This document shows positions 23,750 to 35,700 of a DNA stretch of 64,000 nt, piece after piece. The notes beneath the pieces were generated by a model that was not told where the DNA came from, searched no databases, and saw nothing but the letters and a program-made list of their open reading frames with translations. Positions within the stretch are counted from its first letter, which is position 1. Every line of letters starts with the position of its first letter. A program made the position numbers and the translations under genes. This DNA is from Toxoplasma gondii ME49 (Eukaryota > Apicomplexa > Conoidasida > Eucoccidiorida > Sarcocystidae): assembly GCF_000006565.2 (NCBI RefSeq), contig NC_031479.1, forward strand, positions 1,116,001 to 1,180,000, given 5' to 3'.

Positions 23750-25857
23750 GGTTTAAAAAAGAACGGAGGCCGGAAAAGTTTGGAACGCAAGGAAGGACCA
23801 AGGAAGGAATCAAGGCGAAGCGGCGCAGCAGATGAGCAGAGCGAAAAGGACGGCGAAACAAAGGAGTGGAAGGACGGTCGCGGGAGAAAAGGAAAATGAG
23901 AGTCGACGCGAGACAGACGGGGAAGAGACGCGAGAGACGTGGTGGAAAAGAGAAGTGAAGGAGACAGATAGGAAGAGCGAGGTGAAGGCGACGGCAAAAG
24001 AGACAAGAAGAGAGAGGAAGGCGTTTCACCGGAGCGGCGGCGACCGGGAAGGCAGTTTCTGGAGAGGTAGCGAGTTTTCCAGTCCGAGAGAATTCGAAAG
24101 ACAGGCACTCCGAGTTAGAAGAAAAGCGAATCATCAGAAGCAGGAGACTCGAGGCAAGCCGACGAGGGACGGTCAGATTTCCAGGGCAATTTCCCCTCCA
24201 AATTCGCCTCCTCTCTGGAACCGACATCGGCGCAGAGCGGCGGGGGCCCGGAGACCACTCTAGTACGGAAGTCGCGCAGGGCCGGCATTGTCGCGCAGAA
24301 AAATCGTTGCCACACAAGAAATACGTGCTAAATCTCTTCGAGGAAGCAAACAAAGCAGCGGAAGACGGCGAGAAAGTGGAAGAAAGAGAGTGCTAAAACA
24401 GAGACGGACAGGCTTCCGGTAGACACTAGCAGTCGACAAGCGCGGGAGGACCGCAACGGGCTTGGCCTCCAACTCGGCACCGAGCTTCTCTGCGTTTTCA
24501 CAGTCTTGGGAGTTGGAAGATCCTCCAAGAAGACAGAGGTACACGTGTGAGAACGGAAAGACGCTGTGGCGACGACAAATTCTGCGTTTTAAAGTCGAAA
24601 CCTCCGCGTTCCTCTGCGACGCCGAGAGCTCCTGTCTCAGCGAGACAAGCTGCTGCGATTCTGGCGCAGATTCCACGGCGAAGAGCGAAGAGGTATGCAG
24701 TTTGTCCTCGCAGCTTCACGCTCTTCAGAGCAGCAAGACGAAAAATAGAAACACGGATTCAGTAAGCTTCTTCGCAAGACACGTAAGCTCTTTAAAAGCA
24801 GGAATCCCTAGCCGTCTCACAGCCGCGTTATTCGGTGTTTGCATGCATAAAAGACCGGGCAAAGCTGGCAGGTCACCTAGCCCTGTGAGTTGAATAAGAA
24901 GGACTCAGAATGCGGAAGCAGGCGGGAAAACAGGTGTTCTCATTCTTTAAGACGGCGCGCGCCTTCCTCCTCCCGCTTCGTTTGCGCGTTCGCGCGTCCA
25001 AATGGCGAAATTTCAGTTTGCACACCTGGAAAAAAATGTGACCGTGTCAGGAGATGGTGGAGCCGAGTCCGCGCTTCGATGCAACTTCATTCTTCAGTCG
25101 TTTGCAGTTGGACACGGGGGAACATCCGTGTTTCACAGCGTCGAATAAAGGTCGACTGCCTTCAAATGTCTTTTATTCCACTGGGAGTGGCAATACAATA
25201 CTCTCAGTACGTCGAGGAGTTGTCAGCTGGTTTTGGACCTAGGTTCCGCCTTGAGCGTTGCCGGTGGGGTCGTGCCTGTCCAACTGCGCTCAAAGAACGA
25301 GTGTTCGGAGGAACTGGCGCATTTAGCGCAACGTCTGAGGTTTTGAAAAGGAAGCTTTGTCTATGAAACTCTGGCCAAGAGATGTCTCCGAGGACTACAA
25401 AGGTTATATCAGCGGAAGTCAATGTTATGAAGACAGCATCAGTTTGTGGAGTAGAACTTTCGCAGTCTACCCAAACAACATAGTCCAGGGCTTTTTAGGA
25501 GACAAGGCATGCTGAAGCGAACAAATGCAGGCTTGGTGAATGATCTTTTCTCTGCAGCCCCGGCATCGTAACATGTGCTTGGGAATACAGCGCAGCATCT
25601 GGAAACTCCAGCTGTGATTCTCGACTTACGTGAAAGGCACGATGGGACTTCAACGGAAAGGAAAGCTCTGTCTTTTTTGGCTGAACGACAGCAATTCGAT
25701 GTGCCGTGAGAGATACTGTTTCCTTCTTTAGAGAGTTAACTGCGAGCACACAACTGCGGCATCGGGCGTGAAAGAACGCTCCAGTACCTATGGGATGGTG
25801 TGCCGTTGAATCATTTCTCTTTGACCGGAAACTCCATACTTTCTGGCATCCGTCCTT
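23750..25857. other. VPS15 5' flank and intergenic region
   Basis: The first few hundred bases upstream of the VPS15 ATG are purine-rich on the plus strand (GAGA/GAAG runs), typical of a promoter and 5' UTR here. A plus-strand frame 24890-25366 contains an ATG in good context at 25166 (66 codons), but no splice or homology support was found. Confidence 0.4.
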
Positions 25858-26421
25858 CTACGGTGACCTTTTCCTTGTTCCACTTCGTGATCCGTCCTCG
25901 GTTTGTTCGCATACGAGGCTGCCATGATACGCCGCTTTTAAGCCCGCAAACAATGATGACAATGCTTCGTGGTAGAATAGTGAAAGCGAACAGCTTTCGC
26001 TCTCTAAAGCAGTCCGGTAAGCGGGTGCTGCACAGAACTCATAGAAATTGCTTGCGTGTACCTCATTACTGGAGTCGTATTCCGTATCCCAGTTGCTACG
26101 ATATCTCTGCTTATTCGATTTGAGATAAATCGAAGTCAACACACGAGATGCTAGCATGGAACAGTATGTTCGTGAATATAACGGCACAAGCGGTAAACAA
26201 CGGAATCCAGCTTGGCATTTGTCCAGAGAGTCTTCAGCATTTTCATCGGGGAAACCAATCATGATGGTCAAGAAACGGTACATTTTCTGGACAAAGGGAT
26301 ACTGTAGCCGATGGGCGTGGTGGGCGTTGTCAAGATTGTGACTCTGCAGGACTGATGAAAGCACGGATAAAAAGCCGAAGAAAAAGTAACTAAGGACACC
26401 ACAAAAGCCTGGAGTACGCAT
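25858..26421 (-). CDS. Putative small secreted protein, orphan
   Basis: Intact intronless ORF, ATG at 26421 to TAG at 25858, 187 residues, in a stretch of roughly 45-48 percent GC where such length is unlikely by chance. The N-terminus is a textbook signal peptide: a short polar start (MRTPG), a hydrophobic core (SYFFFGFLSVLSSVL) and a plausible cleavage before SHN. The mature part has several Cys, many Tyr and Ser, one possible moderately hydrophobic segment (FLTIMIGF) and a basic C-terminal tail (SRSGTRKRSP). No transmembrane helix or known domain is evident. It lies 341 bases beyond the stop of the helical-repeat gene, same strand. Dense-granule or other secretory-pathway destination is plausible for this organism group but is inference. 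It could also be UTR of the upstream gene. Confidence 0.5.
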   Translation of the reverse strand: MRTPGFCGVLSYFFFGFLSVLSSVLQSHNLDNAHHAHRLQYPFVQKMYRFLTIMIGFPDENAEDSLDKCQAGFRCLPLVPLYSRTYCSMLASRVLTSIYLKSNKQRYRSNWDTEYDSSNEVHASNFYEFCAAPAYRTALESESCSLSLFYHEALSSLFAGLKAAYHGSLVCEQTEDGSRSGTRKRSP

Positions 26422-26761
26422 AAGTCAACGCGCACTCGATCCTGTTTCAAAATCGCAGCCACCGTCGAAAATTTAAGTAAAATGAACAGCTTTCCACACG
26501 TGGCAGCAGTTGCACCTCGGCTGAACTTTGACTATTGAACAAACCACGGACGGGGTTCCTCATTCCATATATTGGTGAACTTGCCACCAAATACACACTG
26601 TCGTTCCACTATCCGGCGCAAAACTCTGCAGAGACAATCTGCTGCAGATCTCCCGTAACCAATCGACTAGACTTCAAACCATCCATCGGTTCGAGTTATT
26701 CACATGGCAGGATATTCGGAAGCTCAAGAATAGCAGACTGTATCGCTCTTCGACTGCGTCC
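26422..26761. other. Short intergenic gap
   Basis: Separates the stop of the 21-exon gene (26762) from the ATG of the secreted-protein ORF (26421). It is the only place for that ORF's own promoter. No ORF or repeat was seen. Confidence 0.4.
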
Positions 26762-29700
26762 TTAGGTCTCTTTGCTATCGGTGGAAGTCTCCACTGGATT
26801 GCTTTCTCCCCGAAAATCCTCGTTAAGAAGGCGTTCCAAGCTCGGAGGCATGTACGCCCACCCTTGACATGCCGCTCGAAGCTGAAAAAAAAACAGCATA
26901 AAAACGCATTCCAAGATATGTGTGTCTGTCGCGGTTCCGGTATACAGCTGCAATATGAAAGATGTTTTCGGAGTCACCGTATAGATCTCGACTCGCATAT
27001 TCAAAGATAGTTCTACTTGAAACAGTAGAATCTGGCCATCTGTATCTCATAACAGCAGTACCGAAGACACCCTTGTTCAACTTAATCCAGTTGATTCGGG
27101 GTACGTTCGACATTCTGCACCACATGACCTATAACGCCGTGACTTAGTCGATCTAATACATCCAGTAAACTGACGGTGCAGAAAACGGTCAGCGGTGTTT
27201 TCACTCAAAGACCCAAACGTTTCAAGCCATCTCACGCTTAAACAAATTGCACGGTCTTCTGCAGTCGTCGGATTTCACTTTACTTAATCGTTTTCGACTT
27301 CCGTTTCACTATCGGGTTCGTGTTTTGCGTTTTTCTTCAGCTCTCAGCCCCGACACCTGTCCTATGCTTCCACCGACAAGCATCCCACGACGTTGGGCTT
27401 CCCTCCTTGCCACTGTAGAGGCAATCGTCAGCAGCCTCTCCCGAAAATCGGAACACCACGGTTAAGACGTGAGTTACAGAGAAGCTCATAACTAGTGCTC
27501 TGACACCTTGAAAAGAAATATCGATTGACTTTCTCTCCTCTGTGTGTCGTTGTGTTAGCGCGTTCCTCACCGAAGACACTTCAGCCGCAGAGAAGTGATG
27601 AAATGTCAAGCAGACTTGTCTCTCTAGCTCTTCCTCGAGTCTTCGATCTGCATGCAAAACCCCGAAATGCTACCTGCGCCTGTCACAAGTGTCCTCTCAA
27701 AGCAGCGGCTGTTTTTTGAACTGGCATGACCGTGCTTCCACCAGTGCCATCTCTCTTGACGAGATACACAAGTCGTTATAGGTAGCGCTGTTCCACAGCG
27801 TTGCATTCCGTCTCTAAAAAACTATATCGTTTCAGACTCGATCTCGTCTCTTGTTATGCTCGACAGACTCCAAGAGTTCTCTGTGTTTTTTCTCTGTGGC
27901 TCTCCACCGCCTCTCCACTTCCTGCCACTCAGACGCCCGCTGGCAACTTCGAAGGTCTCTGTTTGCCAAACCGAGTTCTGTTGGAAGCAGAGCGCGTTTC
28001 CCTGCTTTTTCTGTCCCACGCTGTACAGACACCGTTGCGCGCGAGAAGACGCCCTTGCAAGACTTTCCGACTATTTCCACTCGTCTCGTTATGACACCCT
28101 CCTGGGTTCTTCACTTGTTGTCAGAGCCAGGGCAAGGTTGCGTAGAGAGGAAACTCCCCTAGACAACACCTGAAGCTGGACTCTGTGGTACAAATTGTAA
28201 AATGAAAGGTCTAGGCCTCGGTTCCCTCTATTGGAATCAAAGTTCAAGACGTGGTGCATGAAACTCCACCCGGATAACATCTGAAGCTAGACACCCTCTT
28301 ACACAGTATGAATCGGATTCGTAGGACGACATAAACTAGCTGCCTTCATGTTTGCCTGGAAGATGTAAAAACCCAAGTGGCGCATGCACGTACCTTTCAA
28401 GCGCAAAATCGAAAGAGCCTTCACTGTGAGGCAGACGCCTTGGGGAGTGAGATGGTGTGCTCGCTCTCTCAGCTGCAGAAACATGACCCGCATGTTACGG
28501 AAAAGGCAGTACGTCAGAAGCCGCTTGTAAGAAGATTAATCCAATTCATACGATAGGCATTGAGCGTACGCCCCTGAAACAGCGTACAAACCATTCTGCC
28601 TCGATGGCGCAACCACCATCGTACCACATGCAGCGAACTGAAAGTGACAGCCACCTGAAACGTAAACACGAGAACAAATACGCGTTGCTGGCGACAAGAA
28701 AACGTCGCACGGCCCCTCAAATTGAAAACCGACGAGTCGAGCGACGTCGCAGCGCGTTCTATGTGGACGAAAGAAAAAACGACCCGACATAAAACGCCCA
28801 GATGGACGATGCGTTTGCAGTTTTTTGCTTAACAAACGGCGGTGTCTCCAACAACAGCACGCACGGAATTCCACAACGTACTTGCCCAAGAACTGCTTCC
28901 AGTAGATCGGTTTCCCCGCCGAGTCGCAGCTTCACAAGAGCGTTCAAAACCGTAACTGCTTGGAGAGCAGTGAGCTGTACATACACCCAAGGAGTAAAGA
29001 GAAGGATTGAAGGTGCTACCGCGCACAGCGGTTGCAGACACGAAAGCGTTTACGGGCAAAAGCGACGAGTTAGGTCACTGAGTACTCTTGGTCAGACCCC
29101 AAAAGCTCACATACTAGCGTACGACTTGAAAAGGTGATATACCAAGCAATTGAGATGGAGTTTTCACCTCCTGCACGCGGAAAGCACTTGTTTAAAGAAG
29201 GAACACTCTGTTGTGTTTTTCTCAAACATAGGCAGTCACTTCTGTTTCTAAAACGCCTCGATTCTGCTTCCCGATCTCGACTTTCCACCTCTGGGCACAG
29301 CCAAGATTCAGCAGACACGTTGTTTGTGTGGCTCTGAGGCAAATCGTAAGAGTCGTAGAGCCGGTTATAAGCGCGGGAGTCTCTCCTCACCTGCCTTGAA
29401 GGACCTCAGTCGAATTTCACTATCGCTTGCTTGAATTAATTCAACCACTCACGGTGCTCAATACGTCAGTGGGTTATGTTTCTGCTCTATCGCGCTCAGC
29501 GTGCTCTGCCGTCTAAGGGGACCTGGCGGTCCGTGAAATCTGTCTAGATCCAAGCCAGAGGTGCAGTGTACGAGAGGTAAGACTCCGCCGAGAAAGACAG
29601 GTTCTAAGAAACGTCTAACTCGCATGGAGCGAAGACGACTTTCTCCGTTGTCGCCACAGCATCTTTTCCTAAGTGGATGTTCTGGGAACCTGAACGTTCC

Positions 29701-32700
29701 ACGATTTGTTGCTGTGGTGCCCCGTGGCGCTCCGTGATAAGGACCCCGGCGTACTTTGCTTGCGCGAGGCATGAGAGTTTCGCACGTCAAGAGAACAACC
29801 TCCGGCTGTATCGACAGAACAAGCAACGCAAGCACAAGAAACGAAAACAAAGCCGAATGAGGGAGGAGAACAGTGCAGAGTGCAGAGCTGAAAGACACCG
29901 TGGTGGTTGATGACCTCTCCTTTCACCCGAGGCCTCGGACGAGCGTGACTCGGCTACTGTCTAGATTGGCAAATGATCCTGTTTGTTTGGAGCTGTTCTA
30001 CAGATTCGTAAACAAAAGAACTCTGCCTCCACGACGGCCATCTGCAAGCATCGGGAAAGGTGAAGTTTCAAAGAGAAACGCACCGGAGTAGCGCAGAGCG
30101 ACCGCAGCCGAGAAAACGCGTTCAACACGAGGGTAAGAGACTGAAGATTCATGGTTGGCAAAAGCGGCGGAAGTGAACACGCTATTTTTCCGAGAAGCTC
30201 TTTCCTGAAGAAACGCAGACATGCGCTCCAGAAAACTGGATTTGCAGATTTCGTAAAGAGTTTACACGTACATATATGAACTGTGGAACTTTTGATACAC
30301 GTAGGCTTACGATCTACAAATATGCTAACACATCAGGAATAGCTGCATGCGTTTGGAGGTCAAAAGTGTCATATCCATATGGATAGCTAAGAACATGGAG
30401 ACGTTCCCCAAATGAAAAGAAGACTGAAAACGGCTCGAGCTCTCACGGAACAGAGACTACCGGTTCCAAAATCAGGTGTTTAGTAGTTGCATCTAACTTT
30501 CAAGCGCGAACCGCTCCAGAACAGAGGATTCTACTGCCCAGACCCTCCCTTTCTCGACTCAGGGAGCACAACACCCACCGCGACCGTCACAGCCACCCAC
30601 ATCCTGAGAAACACGCGGAAGAACCGGCTGTACGTACAGATCAAGATGCTCCTGATCAGCTGCGGTCTCTGAGGGAGAAGTCGCGCGCTGCGACTCTATG
30701 GGTTCGGCAGAGTCACGACGCCTCGCAAGTTTCTGTTGTTGTCGCAGATTGAAGAGTCGCGCGAGACAGTTCAGAATCAACGCGACACCTGGAGGCGAGA
30801 CGACAACCAAAGTCGAGGACACAAACCACATGACAGGACAGGATAGAAACGAAGCAGCCGCATGGGCGTTCTTCCAAGTTGTGAGGATTACGACTGCGAG
30901 TCGTTTCTCCTAGAAGTAAAAAAGATTCGTGTTCGGTTGGGCAACATCTCTCTTCAGATCCGGAAGGTGCCCAGGCCTCCCTTCAGTGTTGCGATGTATG
31001 TACACCGGCGAGACCTGCGTGGAGAAATTTGGCGCTCTTCCGTGTGCGTTCGAAGTTTTAAGGCTCCCCCTTCACTTCGTCACGATTCGTGGGGAGCATA
31101 GAAGAAACTGACTCTGAAAGCACATTCGGACTTTCTGGGATTCTGATTTCAACGTGCAGGATTTTCCAAGCGCAACACTGTACAGGGTCTTGGCACCCAT
31201 TGAGGTCACTTTCCATTCAATCAAGTCACGGGTTCTTTTCCTTCGGTGTCGGAATCGGTGGCCTGCTCTTGTCTCCCTCTTATCCGGGAATGTCACCTGG
31301 AGTGGGCGCTGCTCCATGCACGGGCACAACAGAGATCCTTTAAACTGGAAACAGTTTTTCATTCACGCACTCTGCTGGTCGCTCGGCTTGCATGCAGGCA
31401 ACAACTCCGAAAGGCGCTCCCCGGCCGCGAGAAAAAGACCCTCGTGGACGAACTTCTCGCGTACGCAAGCGGACAATGCCTGAGAAAGAACCCATCCCCG
31501 AAACCGACGTTCGCGATTTGCAGGGGAGTGACAGAGAGTCCACCAGACGCGAGAGCGGAGAACAAAAGAAGCGAGAGGGAAGCGAAAAACAAGAGAAAAG
31601 AAAGGAGACTGCCAACAGGAAGCAGAACGCCACGGCTCCCGGAAGTCGGAGTGAACCGCAAAAACTGGATGAGATGGAATTTACGAATCTCTTCTCCGCG
31701 AGCAACTCGCATTCGAGACCAAAGACAGGGGTCCCCCGTCGGGAGGTCAGACGACAGAACGAAGAGACGACGGATGGTGCGACCCCAGCTTACCAAGGAG
31801 AGCGGGAAAAGCTTGCATGCATGCATCACTTCGCGTTTCTGCACACACGCACACACACAGACACCAGACACCAGCGCAGAGACATACATCGCTTTGTGTG
31901 CCTGAAGAACATTTCTTTTCTCAATCAGGGCGACACTTCATGCGGTTCCTGAACCGGAGATGCGACCCTCGGCTTCCCCGATCGACTTCTAATTTCACGT
32001 CGACACCAACTTCACCTGCATTCTGTTGCAGACGACTTCATAAAGCTTGGGATCGAAGCAGTTCAGCGTGCTGTAGCTGTGAAGCAGGCCTGAGGGATTC
32101 AGAGACGAAGAAAGCAACACACAAATGCCGGAGTTTAGAAAGGAAATTGTGACGGAACAAAGAGAATTTAGGGTCACCTCCCACGACTGCTTCGTCGACG
32201 ACGAGAACGAAAACATCTGCGCGGCGCTTCAGCCGGACTCACACGGCTACATCAGAGAGCGCGCGACTGAAGCGACAGAACACCCCAGCCGTTGCCCTAA
32301 GCAGGAAAGGCAGTCTGTCACATTCCAGAGGCGTACAAAGTGTGTTGCGTCTCCGTTTGTCAGCAGAAAGTATCGCAAGTTGAAGATTCTGAAAATGGAG
32401 TTTCCAGGCAACGTGGCGCCAGCCCTTCCCCGACACTCCATTGGGCACAGTCGCCTCACTTTGGTTTAAACGTGCAAACAGCCTGGACCGAAATGCTGAA
32501 AAATGAAAAAGGTAGGTGAACGTCTCAGGGCTTCGAAGCTGCATCCAGTACACCACGCCAGTAAGCGTGTGGCAGAGTCCAGCATCTGTAAAAACGGACT
32601 CGTCGTCTGTTCTTCGTTTTCTGCCCAGACGACCTGGTCGAGACGTCAGTGTACAGCCAGCGAACGAATCTGGACGACACGAGAATCGCTTTTTGAGCCA

Positions 32701-35700
32701 CGTAACTGTAAGGAGAACGTATGGGGCGTATAACACAACCCACAAAAAGGCAAGATAAAATGTAATATGGAGAATCGCTTGGATGCGCACAGAGAGCAGA
32801 CGCCACTGGGCGTGAGAGAGACTTCCGCATACAACTCGACCGAATCCGGGTGAGTCACGGAACCTTCTTCGGCATCTTGTCCCGATACAGATTTCGCTCG
32901 AGCCGAGTTTCCAAAAAGAATGAAGAAACTGGACACACGAGGGACATACCAGAACAAGCTAAGGCGTCAGCGTCTTGTATTTGACGGCGCGCGAAAAAGG
33001 AAAATTTGCGAAGCAGGCTGGGATGGTAGTACTTTACTTTCGCCATGCCCACAACCAAGCGTCCTATATCGCGGACCGACAAAGAGGCGCTTATCGCCTC
33101 TGCCTGAGATGCAAAGCAAGCGAAGAAAACATTATCTCGAACACTTAACAGAGGAATGGAAACGCGACAAACAGTGCAGAAAAGGGGGAGAATCCATCAG
33201 CACAGTAACAGACAGATGGGAAGAAAAAGCCGCATGCAGAGATGCACAGACGAGGAAGGCAAATTCGGCGCAACTGCACGGAACGCGCCTGTCTTCCAGC
33301 TTGGAGGCAGAGAGAAACACAGTATAATCTAGGCCGAAGGAAGAGGCAATCAGTCACAGAAACGATGCTCGGTTTTTACACAAACTTGAAACCGCCAGCA
33401 TTAAATATCCTGAGACCCATCGGTAGCACAGCTGCTAGAGTAAAGAGTTCAGATAAGTGCCGTGGAATAAAGTGAAAAGTATGAACGGTTCCGGCGCAGC
33501 TTGGTTTCGGGGAATCACCGCGCTTTTCGACGAAACGCTTTTTGGGAAGCAAGCATGCATTTCCACTAGAGCGACCTAATTTCCATGAGTTTCCTCTCAC
33601 CCTGCAAAGCAGCTTGTTCCACGTCGCGACGTCGTACGGCCCGCGTTCAGCGACTTCCTCGAGGACGCTGCAGAGGCGGCCGCGACTCATCCTGAGACCA
33701 CGACGCAGCAGAGACACGCTTGCTCCAGAGCGCGTGCATACACACAGGAGCTAAAGCACTGCACAACAGAAGAGCCTCTGACGAGGACGGCCAGCTGCCG
33801 GCTTCCTGCTATCGTTCAAAGTTTACATGGGTGCATGTAACCATGTCAGAATTATGCAACGCCTCCTCAGTTTGAAAACTTTCAGAATATATCCATGTTC
33901 AGCGAACCCAACAAACAGTGACACAGAGACTTGACCGAAGGATTTCAGTTCAGAAGAGAACACTCACAGGACACGGCTCTCGAGTGCTGTCGGCCCTATC
34001 GATCAGATGTGACGAGTCGTGCTCACACACCGCAGCAGAGTGGCAAGACGTTTGACTTCCTCTTTCAAGTTTCCGTGGTGAGCACAGTCACCGAGTCGCA
34101 TTCGTGAATTTTTGTCCTACTCTTCACCAGTCTTGCCCCGAAACGTTTCACAGTCAAGTTACCAGTCGAACACAACGATCGAAGCCAACAGAAGAGAGAC
34201 GAAAGTGGCAAACGCTAGAGTTCGACGGAGGGCGTGAAGAACAAGAGATGTTACAGCATGTCTGACGACAATTCAAGCGCTGCAGCCTCACCAGGGAATT
34301 CCTGCGAGCGTCTCGTACGAGACGGCACCGGGAGGCTCAGCGCCCGTGACTGCGAGACGGCCGACCTTCCGAGTGTCCGGCAACGCAGGTATGCCGTCAT
34401 ACTGAGTTGAAGGGTCCTCTGAACTTTGAGGGGAGGGGGCTTCAACGTCCGAACTCGAGAACGAAGGCGAACTCGAAAGACAGTTGGAAACATCGGATCG
34501 CGACGCGTCGGGGAAAGAACGCGAAACTGACGAAAACGCTGCGAGACACCTTATCAAATTCGGTGCAGATCCAGATGGGAAAAACATCGATTGTTCGCAG
34601 GAGACGGGCCATTTCAGCCCCATAGGGAGACAAGAGAAGCGAGATGGAGGAAGGGACGAGGACGCATCTCCCTGGTGAGGCCTGCATGCAGCTGTCCTCC
34701 GTCCTGCGTGGAACAGAAGCGGGCCACCAGCAGCCGGCGAAGAGCCTGTCATGCACAGAAAGGAAACAAGGGGAATAGAAGTCTCAGAGTACTGAGAAGA
34801 ACTGTTCTTCTTGCGGTTTTAGGGAGCACGAGTCGTGAACCCTCTACAAAGCGAATTTCTGTCTAGCCACTTTACGTCTCGTCACTAGATCCTTACTTGC
34901 GTCCTGGTTGCCGTTTGTGTCTGAAACACGGAACTCACACACTCCCGCGCTTGACTCTGTATTACGGCTGGCGAAAAGTTGCGAAATGGTGGAGTTGGGA
35001 TGTCTGCAAAAACCATGCAGTTCTGAATTTCCCACCACGTTCAGTGCGAAAAAGGGAGCATACCCGTCGGCAGGTCGGTAGCACAGTGTGGCAGCGTCTT
35101 GAGCGACTTTGGTTGCCTCCGGTGTGGACGGTTGTGAACCGGCCTGAAGAAAGACGCTCCATTCCGACAGATTGTGTGATGCGGCATAGAACGCGTCCAC
35201 GCTGTCGCATTTGGAGTCTCTCGCGGAAATTCCCGCTGAATTCTTGAAGAAATGGCCGAAGAGAGATCCGCGCCATGCAGGCTGCCTTCCGGATGCACCG
35301 TCATCACCAGCTGTCTGTACACCCGCCGGTACTCCGTGGCCGCATTTCTCCCTACCCTGTAGACATCGTAGGCCTCAACGGACTCTGGCACAAAAGACAG
35401 GATCTCTGTGGAGAGCCGTCGCGTGGGGCTTCTGTGCATCGTAAAGATAAATGGAATTCCGAATTTTGGGTCTCCCATAGCCGAAAAAGGAGCGAGCTGG
35501 CCACTTTACAGAGCCGGAAATCCTATGGCAGACACTCGCAGATCTGACTCCTTCGACAAGGGAAAGGGAGCCAAAGTTCGTCGCGAAAAAAAGAAAAAAC
35601 GAACTGCGGAATGGGACGCCGGTTTCAGCTGCTGTTTCTTCAGCAGCGCTGACCGCTAAACGCGACAGAGAAGCCTCTTTTCCAGTCGGTTGGCGTCTGA

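Noticed and set aside
31246..31952. Plus-strand ORFs of 186-219 codons
   Set aside because: They overlap exon 31479-31371 and adjoining intron of the minus-strand helical-repeat gene; composition is low-complexity Arg/Glu with no start context or splice support.
32239..32790. Minus-strand ORF of 183 codons with hydrophobic start
   Set aside because: It has no ATG start and lies in the intron between exons 32950 and 32089, which join perfectly in phase and sense without it.
35041..35478. Minus-strand ORF of 145 codons with ATG
   Set aside because: It initially looked like a frameshifted pseudogene because coding character moves between frames; a 113-base intron (35355-35243) explains the shift, so no frameshift is needed.
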